From contig OX485804.1 in NCBI GenBank assembly GCA_950295325.1, positions 53,632,001 through 53,696,000 of the forward strand: a stretch of DNA of 64,000 nucleotides, read 5' to 3'. Source of the stretch: Polytrichum commune. Taxonomy: Eukaryota > Streptophyta > Polytrichopsida > Polytrichales > Polytrichaceae. The notes beneath the pieces were generated by a model that saw only the letters and a list, made by a program, of their open reading frames with translations, had not been told where the DNA came from and made no database searches. A program made the translations under genes and the position numbers. Shown here piece by piece: positions 48,560 through 61,001 of the stretch. The first letter of the stretch is position 1. Each line of letters opens with the position of its first letter.

Positions 48560-50400
48560 GACGATCATCGTATCTTATGCCACACTGCGCCGTCTTTGGA
48601 ATGGCGAAAAAGGCTTGTGGCTGGCAGACAGGCACCTGCTGTCGCAGCGCACGAGCACACGAGCTTGGAGCCCGAATTGTGCGAGCAGCGGCAGCGGCAG
48701 CAGCGCATCAGACGAGGCAGGTGCGCCATGCGGCTTCCATGCTGCAACAGCGGAAAGCTCCAAGCCTCCCCCTCTCGGCTATGGCTGCCCATCGTCTCCT
48801 TCCCTCCCTCGCTGGCCCTGCCCTCACATCTAGGCCACATGTACATCTTCCACCCCCTTCCTTCACCGACTCTACCCTATGCCGACATCCCAGAAAGCTC
48901 CTCTTGCTTGCCTTTACAACCTTTCGGCCTGAAATCTACGAGCCAGGGCTGGGACTTTATTAAGGAAGAGGTTACACTCCGGAGGCCCTTCTCTCATTAT
49001 TTCATTCCAAGAGCTTCAGTCCATTGCATCTATAAACGTCTAACATCTCTCACCCTCTTTGCGTCTCAAATCTATGAAATAGTGAAAGGATTTTACCAAG
49101 AGGGAGAGTTCACTTTGGAAGGCTTCCATGTTGCAATAGTGGAAAGCTTCAGGCCTCCCCCCCCCCTCTCGGCTATGGTTGCCATCGTCTCCTTCCCTTC
49201 CTCGCTCACTCTGCCTCACATCTACGAAATGTGTACATTTTTCACCTCCTTTTCTGCATGAATTCTGCCCACTCACGACATCCCCACCTTCCTTGACTAT
49301 CTTTCGGCCTGAAATCTACGAGCCAAGCAGGCATGGGACTTTATTGACGAAGAGGTTACACTGTGGAGGCCTTTCTCATTATGTCAATCTAAGAGCTTCA
49401 CCCCAATGGACGTGGAGAACCAGTTGTTGGGTATGTATGCTTAAAACCGCCACCGAACCTAAAACCACCACAATGTATCATATGCATATATATGATGTTT
49501 TCACATGTACGCATGTGGTACATACTGGTGGTTTTAGGGTCAGTGATGGTTTTGAGTATAGAGACCTAGGTTACAAATGAATTGGTTGAGGTTGAGAAAA
49601 TAAGCAATCGAAGTTAGAGACTTTAGTAAAATTGCCGATCCTTTTAGATAAATTTATATAATATATCCTTTCCCCATGAAACCTATCCCTTAGCGACATC
49701 CATAGCTTCCTTCCTTCACCACATTGAACACTTGGATAAGATTGAATTCAAAAGGCAATTACATTCTAAAGGCCCTTCTTCCATCATTTTAATTTGAGTT
49801 GCCCTACCTCGCTTGCCCCCACATCTATGCATCACATACATCCAACACCCTCTATTCCCACGCAATCCATTCCATGATTACATTCCGTTATAACCCAAAA
49901 TCTATGAACTAGGTGGTTGGAGTTTTTTGAGGAAGAGGTTGCACTCCAAAGGTTTTCCTCTCATTGATTCAATCTACATGAGAATTAGCTAAATGGATAT
50001 ACAAAAGAAATGTGCCTTTCATCCTTTTTGGACCCCAAATCTACAAGGTAGAACAAGGGCTTTGTTGGGAGAGAGGGTACGCTTTGGAAGGTAGGTGTGA
50101 CTTGTGACTTCTGTGTTGCAACAACGGAAAGCTCTAAGTTTCTCCCCCTTTCGGGTATTGTTGCCATCATCCCCTCCTTTCCTTCCCTCCCTCGTCCGCC
50201 CTCGCATCTACATAGTGTGTGTATCCTTCATCCGTTTTCTCTACATAATCTATTCTGTAGCGACCTCCCTAGCTTCCTTACTTACTTCACTACCACGTGG
50301 CCTGAAATCTATAAAGCAAGGATGGGAGCTTTATTCCCAATGAAGGGGTTACACCATGGAGATGCCATTTCTCCATTATTTCAATCTATATGAACTTCAT
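48560..50400 (+). repeat. Degenerate tandem/dispersed repeat family D, block 1
   Basis: Successive copies carry the same phrases in order: GGCTTCCATGYTGCAAYAG-GGAAAGCT (48729, 49120, variant near 50105), CTCGGCTATGG-TGCC, CATCGTCTCCTTCCCTYCCTC, CACATCTA, TTTCGGCCTGAAATCTACGA (48923, 49303), GGGACTTTATT, GAGGTTACACT and GGCC-TTCTC-ATTAT. The period is about 390 bp for the first two copies; later ones are rearranged. The open frames here are by-products of the repeat and of GC-rich stretches. Confidence 0.65.
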
Positions 50401-50449
50401 TTGAATGAAACTATGCAAGACAATCATTCTCACCTTTTTTAGGCCACAC

Positions 50450-53400
50450 ATAGAATTATTCAACTTCAACTAGGAGTTCCACTTTCAAAAACACACGGAC
50501 TCCCAACCGAGGCTTAAATTTTACCATTTGTAACATATCAAAAAACCTAGGGATACCATATGCCATGGCACACATCATGGGATGGGGTATGTTGGTGGCA
50601 AAGGCCTAGTCTCCCTTCATGTGCACAAGGTAGGAGCAGGGCCATGAAAGTTGCCACGTCATTGGGCCCATGTGGGTTACTACCACTAATTGCCAAGTCG
50701 CTAAGACCAACTAGGTAGGTTGTTAACACAACATGAGTAGGTTGCAAACACCACGGGTGAAGATCATTGCATGCAAAGTAGGTTGCCCAAGCTTCCAACT
50801 TTGAAGTGAAGTCCCAAGCCTGATCATGTTAGTTTGCATGTAATCCATCCACATTATCCTTTGATTTGACTATTTTGTCAATACCAAAGCCTCATTGTTG
50901 CATAAAGGATTAATTTTGATGGACTCCAATTGTGGAGGAGAAACCATTTCCAGCAAATCATTACAACCTTTCTAATGTGAGTTTGAAGTTTTGATTTCTC
51001 GATAATCCCATGTTGCCTTGTTATGTTCTTGATAGTCATTTTCATCTTAGTTTCACAATTGAGATAGATTTGTATTTGTACATGATTGGAAAAAATCAAT
51101 TTGTAAAAGTCTTCTATTGGGTTGAAGCAACTTCAATGGTTCAACCAAAAACAAACAAAAAAAAAAAAAAAAAAAAAAAACAATATGTTGTGCTTCTTGT
51201 GGAAGTTAGAAGATTAGATTATGCTGAAGATAGAGCATTAGGTTGCTTGTAGTCATAGGATTGTGATTATTAAAGGTATAAGAATGAATAAGGTTTGAAT
51301 ACACTCATATGGTTTGTGGGAAGTGGGAGTTGAGATACTCCATATGCACTGCATGAATTAAGGAAGAAAAGTGCAATAAAGAGCAAGGCAAGGAGTGGAG
51401 GCGATCATCTCACTCCAAGCATTGTGTCATATGCTTGTGTGTATGTGTACTTGTTTGTGCAATTTGATATCTAGTTCTAGTGTGATTCAATATTTCTTGC
51501 CACCACTATGTGGTTGCATTTCGGCTACATTCTCTGATTTGCAGTCATTATGGCAGGCATCCACGTTAGAGCCCCTCTGTGGATCGATCCTTCCATGCAT
51601 TAACATGTTTTCTTGTTTTTTCTCATGCTTTGGTACTATTCCGAAATTGGGGGTTTGTACAGCTCATGTAGAAAGTTCGGCTCAGTAGAACCGTGTGTCT
51701 TGGGTGGTAAGGTCCTAGACCTGGGAAAACATCCGCATGGAGGTTTTCCTTCACAAGGGTTTCATTGAGCATGTTCAAATGCTCGCATCACCTACTCTTC
51801 ACTTTCCACACTACCACATTAGTCATATTTTTACGAGCTATCACATAAGTTCTTTGGTTGTAATTGGAGGGCAAGTATTCTCTTGGGTTATACTAATGGC
51901 ATACATTTGGTACACAAAATACTCTTGGGTCCCGAATGCGAATATGAGGTGGGCACAATCAACTATTTTGTCCCTAGAAATTCAATCCCCGTTATTGATG
52001 GAGGGAGGGGGGGGGGGCGTATGTTTCATGTGGTGACATGACCATCCCAAACCGTGACAATTTTGCTTGACCAAGTGGAATCCCATGACTACATGTCCCG
52101 CATTGGAGAATCAACCAAGAAGAGAGAATGGATGACTGGGGCTAGAGAATCATGGACATCACACCCTATGGCATTTGAATCAAAGTCTATAATATGTGGC
52201 GTAGAATCACAAAAATCAACCGCATGCAAAATGGACGGTACATGATGGCGCATGTGACAATGGCACGTCCGAAACCAATGGCCTCGTTTTCCTATGATGT
52301 GGATTGGTGGTGAAAATATGCGTCCTTGTCCAAAGCTTCACGGGTGTTAACCCAAGCTGGAGAGTGGAGAGGATGGGTTGATGGACCATCTGTCATGGGC
52401 AAGGGGCAACCAATCAAGTACATGGAAATATCCAAATCATCTACATCACAGTATGCGGAAACTAAGGCACACTTGTTTGTCAATGCATGAGCAACAAATA
52501 AGAGAAACTCAAATATTACACATGGCACCTCAAACACATTGAACACTCTATGACTCAAACCCTTATAAGCACGATGGGGCCGCAATGACTCTAAAAACGA
52601 AATAATGATTGGGTTTTGTAATTCATGACATTGTTCGATTCCATTTATATTCTACGGCATTACGCAGTGGGAGCACATGATGGAGAGGATAGAAATAGGC
52701 ATATACATGAAGGAAATTTCCATACAAAATAACAACCCAAACCCCATTTGTAATCAAAAAAAGGAAACTAAATTCCTAAACCTAAAGTCACCTACTACTA
52801 CAAACCCTCCCCCCCCCCCCAACGCCACCACACACGCACATGCCCCACATGTAGTGAAGAGCAAGAGAAGTTCTCACATATTGTCAGATAAATGTCACAA
52901 GGCAAATTGTGAAGGCGAGGCACATAGTTCATATGGCATTTACCAACACAATAACCTAGCAAATGACATATATGAGAAAACAAATACATGATCCATCGAT
53001 ATAGAAAATCATCAAAACCCAAAACCTAATGCCCGTCAAAAATATCACCCGCCTCATTTAAATAAAATGAAAACTCCCCCATGGACAAGCCCCCTACAAG
53101 CTGGTGTGGAAAAAAATCAACGTGAGTACTACAAATAAAAAACCACTTACTCCAAGGGGAGCAACAAATCCCAAGTTGCAAGAAGGTTTTTATTGCGAAC
53201 AATAGGGGAAGTAGACTGAAATCCACCATGAATTGCCCACTTTTATTTTTATATTATTCTACTCCCATACAAATTACACTATACACCAATACCCAAATCT
53301 AGAGTACATCTTATGCCAACTACAAGGAGATGTCTGAATATTCCCCAAACCATACATGGTTTTAGGGTAAATGGTTATAATATTACAAAAGTGGAAAAAC

Positions 53401-53590
53401 CAAACCAACAAACAAAAATAAAAAGGCAATAGACAAATATAATAACAAAAGTGGTTGATGAAAAACACATGGAATTTGGGAATTGACGTGGAGTTGTGTT
53501 GAGGCCCTAAAATATCATACATCTAGCATTAAAATTGTTGGCACGACATGTAGCAATGACAAAGGTCACACCCACTAGTCATGAATGCAC
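50450..53590. other. Spacer between repeat blocks
   Basis: No gene supported. Contains a 24-base A run (51157-51180), an 11-base G run near 52007 and a C run near 52808. The A run could be the tail of an old retroposed sequence, but I recognise nothing upstream of it. Confidence 0.4.
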
Positions 53591-53599
53591 ATATCATTG

Positions 53600-54860
53600 A
53601 CCTAACTGCGACATGACTTTGTGGGGGAGGGAGGGTTCATTATGGAAGCCATTCTCCCATTACTTCAATCTTAGAGCCTCCCTCCCTCTTTCTTGCCGTC
53701 ATGTGTACACATCACATACATTCTTCAACCCGAGTCTTTAGAAAAATCTAGCCCTTAAAGACATTCCCAACTTCCTTCCTTCATTGTCTTCCACAGCACG
53801 GGCGACCCTTGGAGGACACGGACAACAACAATATAAAGTATAAAAGAATCCTAAATACAACATCCAAAAGATGCAGTAAAAAACTTATAATGCTATTGTG
53901 AGGTAAAACACAAACAATGTGTTTATTGCATTGGAGTAGAAAGCATGCTTAGACCACAACATGGATTCAGCCGCACAATATTGTTATTCACATGGTTGTC
54001 CATCCTCATATGCAACTGCCTACATTTAAAACGGCTCTTTTTGTTTTCAACCATGTGCCCATGCCTTCTCTCAACTATGGTTGTCATCGCCTCTTCCTTC
54101 CCTCCCTTGCCTCCACAACTACATGCCACATACATCCTCCGCCTCCTTTTCGCACACAATCTACATAGTTTTGGCATCCCCAACTTCTTTTACTATCCTT
54201 TGGCCAAATGTCTATGAGCCAAGGGCCACTTTACATCCATGGGAGAGGTTACATTATGTAGGCCCTTCTCCCATTATCCACTCTTAGAACTTGGATCCAT
54301 GGATCTATGGGATCATTACATCCCTCACCACATTTGGGCCCCAAATCTACGAGATAGAGACATGACTTTATGGAGATGGGGAGGTGGTACACTTTGGAAG
54401 CCCTTGCTCCCATTATTGTAACCTTAAGAACTTTCAACATAGTGGATCTACACGTGGTGCACATTATTCATCCCATACGGGCTTCACATCTATGAACTAG
54501 GAAAAGGACTTTATGGGGAGGGAGGGTTCACCTTGGAAAGCCCTTCTCCCCATTATTCCAGCATAGAGCTCCATCCCCATCAGCCGTAGATCTAAGAAAA
54601 GGTACATACATTTCCCACAGATCTAGCTCCCTGCTAGATCCTCGCCTCTAGATCTACCACTCTGTGGTGTTTTTCAATTGTTGAAAAGTGCACTCTTAAC
54701 CTTCAAATTAGGCATCGCCTAGATCTACCACCCAAGGAATCTAGGCAGGGCTTACATCCCCTCACCACCTGGGGGGTCTAAATCTACCAGAAATGGGGGA
54801 CTTTATTGGGGAGAGGGTACACTGTGAAGGCCCTTCTCTTATTATTTTATGATATTAAGT
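53600..54860 (+). repeat. Repeat family D, block 2
   Basis: Same phrases as 48560-50400: GACTTT-TGGGG-GGGAGGGTTCA, GGAAG-CCTTCTCCCATTA, CTCTCAACTATGGTTGTCATCG, CCTTCCCTCCC and GGCC-AAATCTAYGA, recurring near 53620, 54070, 54180, 54350, 54500 and 54780. The copies are shorter and more diverged than in block 1. Confidence 0.6.
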
Positions 54861-55005
54861 TAGAGCGAGGTTCGTCCCCCACTCTGGGACTGACAATTTG
54901 ATATTTATGATAAGAAGAAGAGGGAGATGCAATCTTAGTATGTGCCTTGCTCCGATATGGTGATCTTTAGAATACCATATAAAACCCTTCGCCTTCTCAA
55001 AGCTC

Positions 55006-55505
55006 GGGGCCACTTCACACACGGGCCAACAACCGCGACCATGAAATTGTGAGAGCCCAAAAGTAAGTGTCCAAAGGCTGTCCCAACACACCTCCAAAAT
55101 CATGTAGTGTGGTCATGGGTCCTCAAGTGTAGTGTGAAGCCATATGTGACCGGGCCCTCAACCAAATGCTATTTCAATGAATTTCTATTCATGCGCGTCC
55201 TCACACATGGTAAAATAGAATGAATCAACGGTTGTGAGTGTTCGGAGTGCCATGGTCTCCTGGTTTTGTGTTAGGCCTAACTCCAAGAGTTGGTTTTTGA
55301 AAATAATCCAACTGACCATGAAACATGATCCATTTGATGCCATGTAGGAATCCACATAGACTTTACATCCATCTTGCATTCACTTACTCCCATTGGTCCC
55401 TCAAGCATAGTGTGAAGCGAACTTGGACCGGCTCCGCCTTTCCCACGGATGAGAGTGGTTGAAATGTAATGGTATTGGGCTCTCGGTCTTGTGTGTGAAG
55501 TGGCC
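55006..55505 (-). mobile_element. PIF/Harbinger-like MITE, family A2, copy 1
   Basis: 500 bp, with ends GGGGCCACTTCACACACGGG and, inverted, GGCCACTTCACACACAAGAC. It matches 58104-58603 in opposite orientation. The internal phrase CAAGCATAGTGTGAAGCGAA keeps the site that is interrupted in the 59693-60584 copy. It abuts the A1 element at 55509 with only TCA between them. Confidence 0.8.
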
Positions 55506-55508
55506 TCA

Positions 55509-56001
55509 GGGGCACTTCACACTATGGCCAAAGGTCGAGAGGCCATCGGTTTCCACCAATCAAATCGCAAGAAACCAAGCGTTCGGCCTCTCAACCCTTC
55601 ACACTATGGTCAAAGCCCAAAGGCCGTTGTAATTTCAAATGTTTGCTTCTTGAAGAAGGCGACGGACTCTTGAATCATGGACAAGATCTTGACCGTTAGA
55701 TTGGAGGGGTTGTTTTGGGCAAGGAATAAAGTGGGATGCTCCTTTGGGTTTGGACTTTGGACTTGGCCTTTGGAGGCTTCACACTATGGCCATCAAAGTC
55801 GAGAGGCCGTGGGAGTTCATGGCGAATGGTTTGGACTTTGGGCTTGGCCTTTGGAGGCTTCACAGTATGCCCAGCCGAAGGCTCCAATTCCTATATTGTA
55901 TTGGCTATGTATTTTCAACCCATTTCTTTGGACTCTCGACAAAGACTGGCCACTCAATCCTACGGCCTCTCGACTTCGATGGCCATAGTGTGAAGCGGCC
56001 C
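55509..56001 (+). mobile_element. PIF/Harbinger-like MITE, family A1, copy 3
   Basis: 493 bp. Ends are GGGGCACTTCACACTATGG and, inverted, GGGCCGCTTCACACTATGG; flanks are TCA on the left and TTA on the right (one mismatch). It has the same internal order as 18415-18982, minus about 75 bp near the middle. Confidence 0.8.
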
Positions 56002-56324
56002 TTACTTGCGGGCGGGGACAACTGAATCGGCCGTAAGCTTCGTCATCCCCCACTTGTGGTGGACCGGATTACCATGTCCAGACACGGGTGATCCCCCTTC
56101 ACCTTTCCCGAGGTGGGGCTCAGGCTGGCCCACTTTATAGGGTGCAAGACCAAAGAGCGATTGTGTGATTGTATTGTCCAAGAGCAGAAATTGGGACCCC
56201 GGCCATGAGTCTATAACAAAGGGTTGGTTTAGACTATGGTGGTGAAGAACTGCACCGGTTCAAAGATTTGAAGGGAATGGAACAATATGATTGGCTATGA
56301 AATGGGTTCTTCGTTGGTCGGGGG

Positions 56325-57115
56325 TTACAGGGACCAAGGCCTCTAATCCGCCACCCCCAGGCAACCCATAGAAGAGAAAAAATGAAATTCCATGATCCCG
56401 ACTAAATATTGTTGTTTGCCCCACCCGACTTCAAAGGAAAAAAAATGCTCTTACATTTTTCAAGGCCACTTGTCCATATAACCCACATTGAGTGCACTTC
56501 GTCTTCAAAATCCAAAACCCACTATAAACAATTTGACTAGGATTCCAATTCAAAATGACACTGCCAATAAAGCATGTTATTGACTTGGAAGTTTAAAATG
56601 TTAGAAAATCCTCATTAGCACTTAGGTTATAATTTTGTGACTTGCCATTTGAAAAGGTCTTTATAATTCTAAAAATAAACTTAAAATAATGTGCTATTAT
56701 AAAATAAACATACTCAAAATAACACACTCATTTAAGTTTCATTTTATAATTAAAAATACCCTTTCCAATGGTAAGTCACCAAATTATAAACTTAGTGCTA
56801 ATGAGGATTTTCTAACATTTTAAACTTCCAAGTTAATAACATGCTTTATTGGTGGTGTCATTTTGAATTGGAATCCTAGTCAAATTGGTTATTTACAAAG
56901 TGAAAATGAACATATATAGTGGGTTTTGGCCCTTGAAGATGAAATGCACTCAATGTGAGTTATATGGACAAGCGGCCTTCCAGCCTCAAGAAGCAAAAAA
57001 AATTCAAAATCAGATAGGGTGGTCAACAATTTTTAGTTGGCATTATAAAATGTTAATTTCCTTTCTTTGGGAGAGGGGGGGTGCCCAAGGGTGGCGGATA
57101 GTGGGCCCCAACCCC
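56325..57115. mobile_element. Foldback element with ~320 bp inverted arms
   Basis: The left arm (about 56325-56650) and right arm (about 56750-57115) are inverted copies. Landmarks: GTCCATATAACYCACATTGAG against its inverse, CCCACTATA, TTTGACTAGGATTCCAATTC, AGCATGTTATTGACTTGGAA and CCTCATTAGCACTWAG. The outer parts (TCCGCCACCC...) are more diverged. A short AT-rich loop separates the arms. No coding capacity and no clear target duplication. A transcript would fold into a long imperfect duplex. Confidence 0.75.
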
Positions 57116-57119
57116 TATC

Positions 57120-58100
57120 CACCCCCTAAAAGTCCATAGGGGGAGGTTTAGCATCCACCATAGGTTCCCCCAATCATCTCAAATCACCCACTCGGAAGGT
57201 GTTGAATGTAGTGAATTATCGTATAGCATTGATGATCTTCTCTTTGGTCAATTGAGCTCCAAAAATAACGCTTCAAACCTCCAAATTGTAGTAAAACCAT
57301 GTCAAAATGTATCAATTGTAAACTCGTAACTTAGACAACATGATTAACATTGTAGCCATGTCATAAGTCCACAATAGAACTCCATAAAAGTTGGGATAAG
57401 TGTAGTAGAGAATTGTTTAAAGTCCATACACATCCATCGTATCATTCGTAAAACACCACGGTTGATTTTGATGCTTAAAACACTCAAAGAGATTTTGATG
57501 TGTTGACAAAAGAACCTTCTCTTTCATAATTTTGTTCCTTTTTCATGGCATGGAGTTACAAAGAAATGAGTTCAATACAAGTGATGTGAGGGACATTCAC
57601 ATGGTTGAAAATGAAGGGCTCCGCCTTGAGGGCAAGAACCCAACGCTAGAGCCCAACACTTTAAAGAAGTCCTTTCCCTCATAGATTTCATGTATACAAA
57701 ACTAATCCCAAAACATTGTTGCATTTCTTAAGTAATTGGACTTGTCCCACTTCAATCAACGAGAATGTTCTTTATGATAAATTTGCTACGTTTTCATCAA
57801 ACCAAACCTAATGATCAACCAATGAGTTGAGTCACAAGTTCCATGAGCACTTAGTTACTCAAACCCTTAAAAAGTCGCTTGTGATTGTTTGACCCTTAAA
57901 GGTCTGATGTACAGCCTATATACACAATTTCCATAATTATGTCATACCAAGTCTTAAATTCATATTTAAAGCATTGAATGGATTGAAAACTCATTTAATA
58001 CATTATGTATATTTTTCTGTACCATGTCTATCCATGGCATTCAATGGTTCTAATGTTTCATCCTACCTGTAATCCTTACTCTACGAAACTAACGTATTAC
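57120..58100. other. Spacer
   Basis: AT-rich; no gene or element recognised. Confidence 0.4.
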
Positions 58101-58103
58101 TAA

Positions 58104-58603
58104 GGGCCACTTCACACAGGAGACTGAGAGCCCGTGACCACTGCATTACAAGCACTCTCATTGGTGGAAAAAGCGGAGCCGGTTCAAGTTCACTTCACAC
58201 TATGCTTGAGGGACCAACCGGAGTAAGTGAATGCAAGATGCATGTAAAGTCTATGTGGATTCCTACATGGTGTCAAATGGCTCATGTTTTATGATCACTT
58301 GGACCATTTTTAAAAACCACCTCTTGAAGGTAGGCCTAACTCGAAGCTGGGAGACCATGGCACTCCGAAATCTCACAACCGTTGATTTATTTTATTTTAT
58401 CATGTGCGAGGATCCGCATGAATAGAAATTCATTGGAATGGCATTTGGTTTAGGGGTTGGTCACATATGACTTCACACTACACTTGAGGGTCCATGACCA
58501 CACTACATGACTTCAACGTGTCTTGGGACATCCTTTGAACACTTTCTTCTAGGCTCTCACAATTCCATGGTAACGGCTCTCGTGCCCGTGTGTGAGGTGA
58601 CCC
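58104..58603 (+). mobile_element. PIF/Harbinger-like MITE, family A2, copy 2
   Basis: Exactly 500 bp, with TAA on both sides (58101-58103, 58604-58606). Ends are GGGCCACTTCACACAGGAG and, inverted, GGGTCACCTCACACACGGG. The open frame at 58231-58425 is the mirror of the one at 55185-55379 and reflects shared sequence only. Confidence 0.85.
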
Positions 58604-58609
58604 TAAGAG

Positions 58610-59690
58610 GTTCCATCCAAGTAAAGCTCCCACAATACAAACTTCTTAAATTTGACTATGTACGTTAACCTACAAATTTTGTCACTTCATAGCTATTTAT
58701 ATGTATGCACATTACCATTGTGTATTTTAGAAGTAAATGTGGATGGTAATTGATATTCATTTTTGTTTTTGACAATGTCACTTGACATATTGGATTTGAA
58801 GTTAAATGTCACATGAAATTTGTCAAACATACACACTGCACACTACACCTTCCATATGATTTAGTGTGGCCCACACTATACCTCATGAATTCACTAGTTT
58901 CAAATATTTGCAATCATTGGGTGACAACCATAGAAGATGGCATGGAACATCTATTGCTACATGACAAAGCATGAAGGCCACTCTAATCAACATGGCACAT
59001 CAATTTCAATGTCAAATCACATTACACATATGATGTAGTTGGCCCATGCACCCATGCCCAATACATGCTATTCAGCGTATCGTCGATTGACATTATGGCA
59101 AACACTTCATTTGTCACACAGTGAAAGCCTCAATAAGACCTAAAACTTGTATGCAATATATGTACCTCGAGGTACCTATTGTGGACTCCACAAACAAGTT
59201 CAACAATAAAATCATATCAACATTGTCTCATGCAATTAGTAATCGCTAATCATAAAAAATTATCAGCTCAAAATTTACATGAACTCAAGATGATATTCTA
59301 TGTTTATTTAAGTGAACACATATATCATTCCAATTTTGGTAATTCTTAAAATTAACATATTTGAAACACATAATCCAATCTCAAAATGACACTTGTCATG
59401 TTGGTGTCCATTCTTAAGTACAAACCTTGCCATATAGCTCAAATTAGATGGCTAATTAAGAAAAAGTAACCACATAAGGGTTGCGGTTTGAAGGCCACTC
59501 CACAAAGCATGATATGTATTTACGGTGGACGGGAATTGGTCACATCAATGGTCCTAGAACTCCCACCAACCATGACTATAGGTTTGTATTTATGAAGCCT
59601 TTCCTCTTTAAGAAAAACCCATGAGCTGGTTTAAACTCCTTTTTGTTTGAAAACCTCTCTGTGTTTATGGCAAAGAGTTAGGATTCAACT
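58610..59690. other. Spacer
   Basis: AT-rich; no gene recognised. Confidence 0.4.
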
Positions 59691-59692
59691 TA

Positions 59693-60584
59693 GGGCCACT
59701 TCACACACGAGCCAAGAGCTGTGACCATGAAATTTTAAGAGACCAATTGAAGGGTCCAAAGGCCGTCCCAATACACTTTTAAAATCATATAGTGTGGTTA
59801 CATGCCCTAAAGTGTAGTGCGAAATCATATGTGACCGAACCCTCAACCATACGTTATTTCAATGAATTCTATTCATGCGGGATTCCCACGTGTGATAAAA
59901 TATAATAAATAAATGGTTATGTGATTTTAGAGTTTCACGATCTCATAGTTTTTTTTATGTCAGGCCTACCTCCAAGAGATGGTCTTGAAAAATAGTCCAA
60001 ATGATCATGAAACATGATCCATTTGACGCCATGTAGAGATCCACGTATACTTTACATCCATCTGGCATTCACTTACTCCGGTTGGTCCCTCGAGCATAAG
60101 GTAGGGGTGGCAATTTCCGTGCGGGTCCTAAAGTCGACCCCTATGTCGGAAGCACCTATCTAGGTGCTTTTACATGGGTTTACAAAAGCACCTATCAAGG
60201 TGTTTCTACCGTTCACAGCGCTGCCAACATTTCATTGGCTGCCAGCGGTTGGTTTTAGAAATCCACCTTGTGGATATACCACGTACCCTATGTGCGAGTG
60301 TTGGTCACTCTACAAGGTTTCCTTTAAAAATTTGTAGGAAATCATAAACATGCTGGAAAATTTTGATTTTTTCATAGGTGCTCTTGCACCAGCTTTGCGG
60401 AGCGCTCAAAATTTATAAAAAAATATAGTTTCAACATCCCAACTAGGCACATCTGAAATTTGGACGGAAATTGCCACCCCTACCTTAGTGTGAAGCGAAG
60501 TTGGACCACGTCCACCTTTTCCATCAATGAGAGTGCTTGAAGTGCGATGGTCATGGGCCCTCAGTCTCGTGTGAGAAGTGGCCC
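59693..60584 (-). mobile_element. PIF/Harbinger-like MITE, family A2, copy 3, with nested insertion
   Basis: Starts GGGCCACTTCACACACGAG and ends, inverted, GGGCCACTTCTCACACGAG; flanks are TTA and CTA. Without the 387 bp element at 60099-60485 and its TA it would be about 503 bp, the size of its sisters. Confidence 0.8.
60099..60485. mobile_element. 387 bp MITE with 22 bp perfect TIRs and TA duplication
   Basis: Both ends read AGGTAGGGGTGGCAATTTCC inward, identical over 22 bases. TA flanks both sides (60097-60098, 60486-60487), consistent with Tc1/mariner-type insertion. The uninserted target is preserved as GCATAGTGTG in the sister A2 copies. The interior has small inverted repeats around GCACCTATC-AGGTG. 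Non-coding. Confidence 0.8.
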
Positions 60585-60589
60585 CTACT

Positions 60590-61000
60590 CCTCGCCCAGT
60601 GTTTGAATCCAGGCACTCATTGTTTATTTTGTAGTTGTGGCCATGATGCCATGATGAGATCTGCTCACCTATGGTATAGTGATTCCTGTGTTGGCTTTAT
60701 TCTTAATTGTTTGCCACGTGGCAGTCTTCTATTGCTTGAGAACTGTTCAGATCCCACGTGGAAATTACATTCTGGGATCCAAAAAGATGAGCCAGGAATC
60801 ATCTTATGGCAGTCAGTCTAGCCCTCTCGTCAATATGGACTGACTTGTAAGATGTCTATAAGAATATGTTACATGGGTATTCCAAATCTACAATGTATAT
60901 AGTGTACTATGGACTAGATCACCAACAAGAGGAGAGTGGATGATGAGGTGCAGGCGCGATGAGTCATTCATCTATGTGATTATGTCATCATCTAGAATTG
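60590..61000. other. Spacer
   Basis: No gene supported; an open frame at 60537-60821 starts inside the preceding MITE and has no recognised domain. Confidence 0.4.
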
Positions 61001-61001
61001 A

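Noticed and set aside
48577-49261. Overlapping open frames of 128 and 221 codons
   Set aside because: They fall in repeat family D and a GC-rich stretch; no domain, and parallel frames are open on both strands.
51157-51180. A run as a possible retroposon tail
   Set aside because: No recognisable SINE, LINE or processed gene precedes it, and no flanking duplication was seen.
51690-51740. Stretch that at first looked like a tRNA D-arm region
   Set aside because: No B-box (GGTTCGA-like) sequence and no pairing acceptor stem. No tRNA gene could be supported anywhere in the window.
55185-55379. Open frame also found at 58231-58425
   Set aside because: Both lie within A2 MITEs and are the same stretch of element, diverged without sign of coding constraint.
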